From Curtobacterium sp. Leaf261 (lineage in GTDB: Bacteria > Actinomycetota > Actinomycetes > Actinomycetales > Microbacteriaceae): a DNA stretch of 64,000 nt. The notes beneath the pieces are model-generated. The model searched no databases. It saw nothing but the letters and a program-made list of their open reading frames with translations, and was not told the origin of the DNA. A program made the position numbers and the translations under genes. This document shows positions 62,338 to 64,000 of the stretch, piece by piece; within the stretch, counting starts at the first letter, position 1, and each line of letters starts with the position of its first letter. The stretch lies in assembly GCF_001422205.1 (NCBI RefSeq), contig NZ_LMMJ01000008.1:424915-488914 (forward strand), written 5' to 3'.

Positions 62338-63224
62338 CCGACTCCGCGCTCGCCGCGACCGTCGAGCCCGTGATCGGGCTCCGCCGTCGACCGCTCACCG
62401 CAGCCCTCCGCACCCCGGGGTTCATCGTGCCCGCCGCCGTGCTGGCCGTCGTCCTCCTCATCGCGCTGTTCCCGTCGGCGTTCGCGGGGCTGTTCGGCCA
62501 CGGCGACCCCCGGGTGTGCCAGCTCGGTCGGAGCGGGGAGTCGGCGACCTCCGGACATCCGTTCGGCTTCGACCTGCAGGGCTGCGACGTGTACGCGAAC
62601 GTCATCTACGGCACCCGGACGTCGATCGCCGTCGGGGTCCTCACCACCGTGCTCGCGATGCTCGTCGCGGTCGTCGTCGGCACCGTCGCGGGGATGGCCG
62701 GCGGGTGGGTCGACTCGGTGCTCTCGCGGCTCACGGACGTGTTCCTCGGATTCCCGTTCCTGCTCGGTGCCGTCGTCGTGCTGAACAGCGTCGGCACCAG
62801 GTCGGTCCTCACCGTGTCGCTCGTCCTCGCACTGTTCGGCTGGCCGACGATGGCCCGGCTCGTCCGGGGGTCCGTCAGGAGCATCCGGCAGGCGGAGTTC
62901 GTCCTGGCGGCACGGACGATGGGGCTCTCGACGTGGCGCATCACCACCCGCTACGTGCTGCCGTCGTCGATCTCGCCGCTCCTCGTGCTCGCCACCATCA
63001 CGGTCGGCGGGGTGATCGTGTCCGAGTCGTCGCTGACGTACCTGGGCATCGGGCTCGAGGCGCCGGCGATCTCGTGGGGACTGCAGCTGTCCGCGGCGAC
63101 GACGCAGTTCCAGCAGGCGCCGCACATGCTGCTGTTCCCGTCGCTGTTCCTCGTCGTGACGGTGCTCTCCGTGATCGGACTCGGGGACACCCTGCGGACG
63201 GCGCTCGACCCGCGGCACCGGTGA
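62334..63224 (+). CDS. dppC: Peptide ABC transporter permease, DppC type
   Basis: 296 residues; ATG overlaps the dppB stop (ATGA). The N-terminal region has one helix (about 30-52) and the family motif HPFGFDLQGCDVYANVIYGTRTS; five more helices run to the end. The EAA loop is RGSVRSIRQAEFVLAARTMGLS, the start of the coupling helix that contacts the ATPase. SSLTYLGIGLEAPAISWG is typical of family 5 DppC proteins. Last gene of the operon in view. The next gene is a serine hydrolase with 143 nt between and a tandem repeat. Confidence 0.93.
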   Translation: MTDSALAATVEPVIGLRRRPLTAALRTPGFIVPAAVLAVVLLIALFPSAFAGLFGHGDPRVCQLGRSGESATSGHPFGFDLQGCDVYANVIYGTRTSIAVGVLTTVLAMLVAVVVGTVAGMAGGWVDSVLSRLTDVFLGFPFLLGAVVVLNSVGTRSVLTVSLVLALFGWPTMARLVRGSVRSIRQAEFVLAARTMGLSTWRITTRYVLPSSISPLLVLATITVGGVIVSESSLTYLGIGLEAPAISWGLQLSAATTQFQQAPHMLLFPSLFLVVTVLSVIGLGDTLRTALDPRHR

Positions 63225-63253
63225 GGGGCCGGCTCCTCCGCCCTCGACCAGCC

Positions 63254-63304
63254 GATCTCTGCACCGCCCCGATCTCTGCACCGCCCCGATCTCTGCACCG
63301 CCCC
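63254..63304 (+). repeat. 17-nt tandem repeat, 3 copies, intergenic
   Basis: GATCTCTGCACCGCCCC occurs at 63254, 63271 and 63288, with a fourth, broken copy starting at 63305. It lies between dppC and the serine hydrolase gene, over the likely promoter of the latter. Confidence 0.9.
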
Positions 63305-63367
63305 GATCTCTCCACAGTTCCGATGCGACCCGGCCACGGCGGCCGACGATCCGATGAAATGGACACC

Positions 63368-64000
63368 ATGAGCACCACCACGAACGACACGCGCACCACC
63401 GCCACCGACGCCACGACCCTCGCCGCCTACCACGCCACGTTCCCGTACATCCGCGACTGGATCGCCTACAAGGTCTGGCAGCTCCGGGTGCCGGGCGTCC
63501 AGGTCGCCGTCGGCTTCCGCGGCGAGGTCATCTGGACCGAGAGCTACGGGTACGCCGACGTCGAGGCCGGCCGGGCACTGACCGACGACGACATCTTCCG
63601 CATCGCGAGCCACTCCAAGACCTTCACCGCGACGACACTGCTCCTGCTCGCGGAACGCGGTGCGCTGCGGCTGGACGACACGGTCGGCACGTACGTCCCG
63701 GCGCTCACCGAGGCCGGGTCCCCGATCGCGGACGCCACCGTCCGCGAGCTCATGGAGCACGGTGCCGGGGTGCTGCGCGACGGGCTCGACGGCGACTACT
63801 GGTCCCTCACGCGGCCGTTCCCGGACGAGGACGAACTCCTCGCACTCGTGCTCGACGAGGGCTCGAAGGTGCCGGTCGGATCGAGCTTCAACTACTCGAA
63901 CCTCGGGTACTCGCTCCTCGGTCTGGTGATCGCGGCCGTGACGGGCACCTCCTTCAACGATGCCGTCCGCGAGCTCGTCGTCGAGCCGCTCGGGCTCCGG
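63368..64000 (+). CDS. Serine hydrolase, beta-lactamase/D-aminopeptidase fold, 3' end cut off
   Basis: The first 211 residues are in the window; the gene continues. The catalytic Ser-x-x-Lys reads SHSK in RIASHSKTFTATTLLLL, and the Tyr-Ser-Asn motif of class C-like enzymes is FNYSNLGYSLLG. The N-terminus is not a signal peptide but a Thr/Asp-rich stretch, so the enzyme is probably cytoplasmic. Family members are esterases, D-amino-acid peptidases or beta-lactamase relatives. Lying after the peptide transporter operon, it may process the same ligands; inference only. ATG 63368 gives the usual start; the third motif (HxG) is beyond the window. Confidence 0.85.
   Translation, partial: MSTTTNDTRTTATDATTLAAYHATFPYIRDWIAYKVWQLRVPGVQVAVGFRGEVIWTESYGYADVEAGRALTDDDIFRIASHSKTFTATTLLLLAERGALRLDDTVGTYVPALTEAGSPIADATVRELMEHGAGVLRDGLDGDYWSLTRPFPDEDELLALVLDEGSKVPVGSSFNYSNLGYSLLGLVIAAVTGTSFNDAVRELVVEPLGLR

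Overview
The window is a stretch of high-GC chromosome (roughly 70 percent G+C by eye) with dense genes, many ATGA and GTGA start/stop overlaps, and frequent GTG and TTG starts. Oligoribonuclease, a mycothiol-type DinB protein, a Ppm-type mannosyltransferase, the glgX-treY-treZ route and a class F sortase all point to an actinobacterium. The small Microbacteriaceae-like hypotheticals suggest a relative of Curtobacterium; that genus is inference. I see no insertion sequence, prophage, integrase or CRISPR array, and two tRNA genes (His, Arg).

Layout. 1-5.8 kb: an unrecognised partial gene, a DUF3054 membrane protein, a fused glycerophosphodiesterase/inositol-monophosphatase, a Gly/Gln-rich protein and a DrrAB-type ABC exporter. 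5.9-11.3 kb: acyl-CoA ligase, MpaB-like oxygenase, an aldo/keto reductase coupled to a mycothiol-type protein, and a YceI protein. 11.7-19.1 kb: the most interesting block, with a processive GT2 glycosyltransferase, a GT39-like mannosyltransferase, a secreted DUF4397 protein, a GH8 glycanase, a class F sortase and a polyprenol-phosphate-mannose synthase, all on the plus strand. They look like one pathway that makes, trims and perhaps anchors a surface glycan. 19.7-26.4 kb: glgX-treY-treZ, which converts glycogen to trehalose. 26.5-31.5 kb: a MetE-like zinc methyltransferase divergent from a TPP-riboswitch-controlled thiamine-precursor ECF transporter whose two ATPases and T-component are fused in one chain, followed by a P-loop kinase.

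31.6-44.8 kb is mostly housekeeping: a metallopeptidase, tRNA-His beside two families of structured non-coding repeats, Orn, a MarR-MFS pair, MsrA, an SSB paralogue, a lipoprotein, EttA and two thioesterases, with several unknowns. 45-58 kb: an acyltransferase-SGNH protein, an epimerase, MscS coupled to a truncated haemoglobin, PepN, a thioredoxin-fold oxidoreductase, RpiB, a Nei-type glycosylase with a histone-like tail, a YtcJ-like amidohydrolase and a PaiB regulator. 58.2-64 kb: a peptide ABC transporter operon (binding protein and two permeases, no ATPase in view) with an M14 peptidase between binding protein and permeases, then a serine beta-lactamase-like hydrolase cut by the window end.

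Two features run across the whole window. Short in-frame tandem repeats, most often 18 nt, sit at or near gene ends and start/stop junctions in more than ten places. A family of intergenic palindromes with core GCCTCCCG/CGGGAGGC (sometimes degenerate) recurs about every 6 kb.
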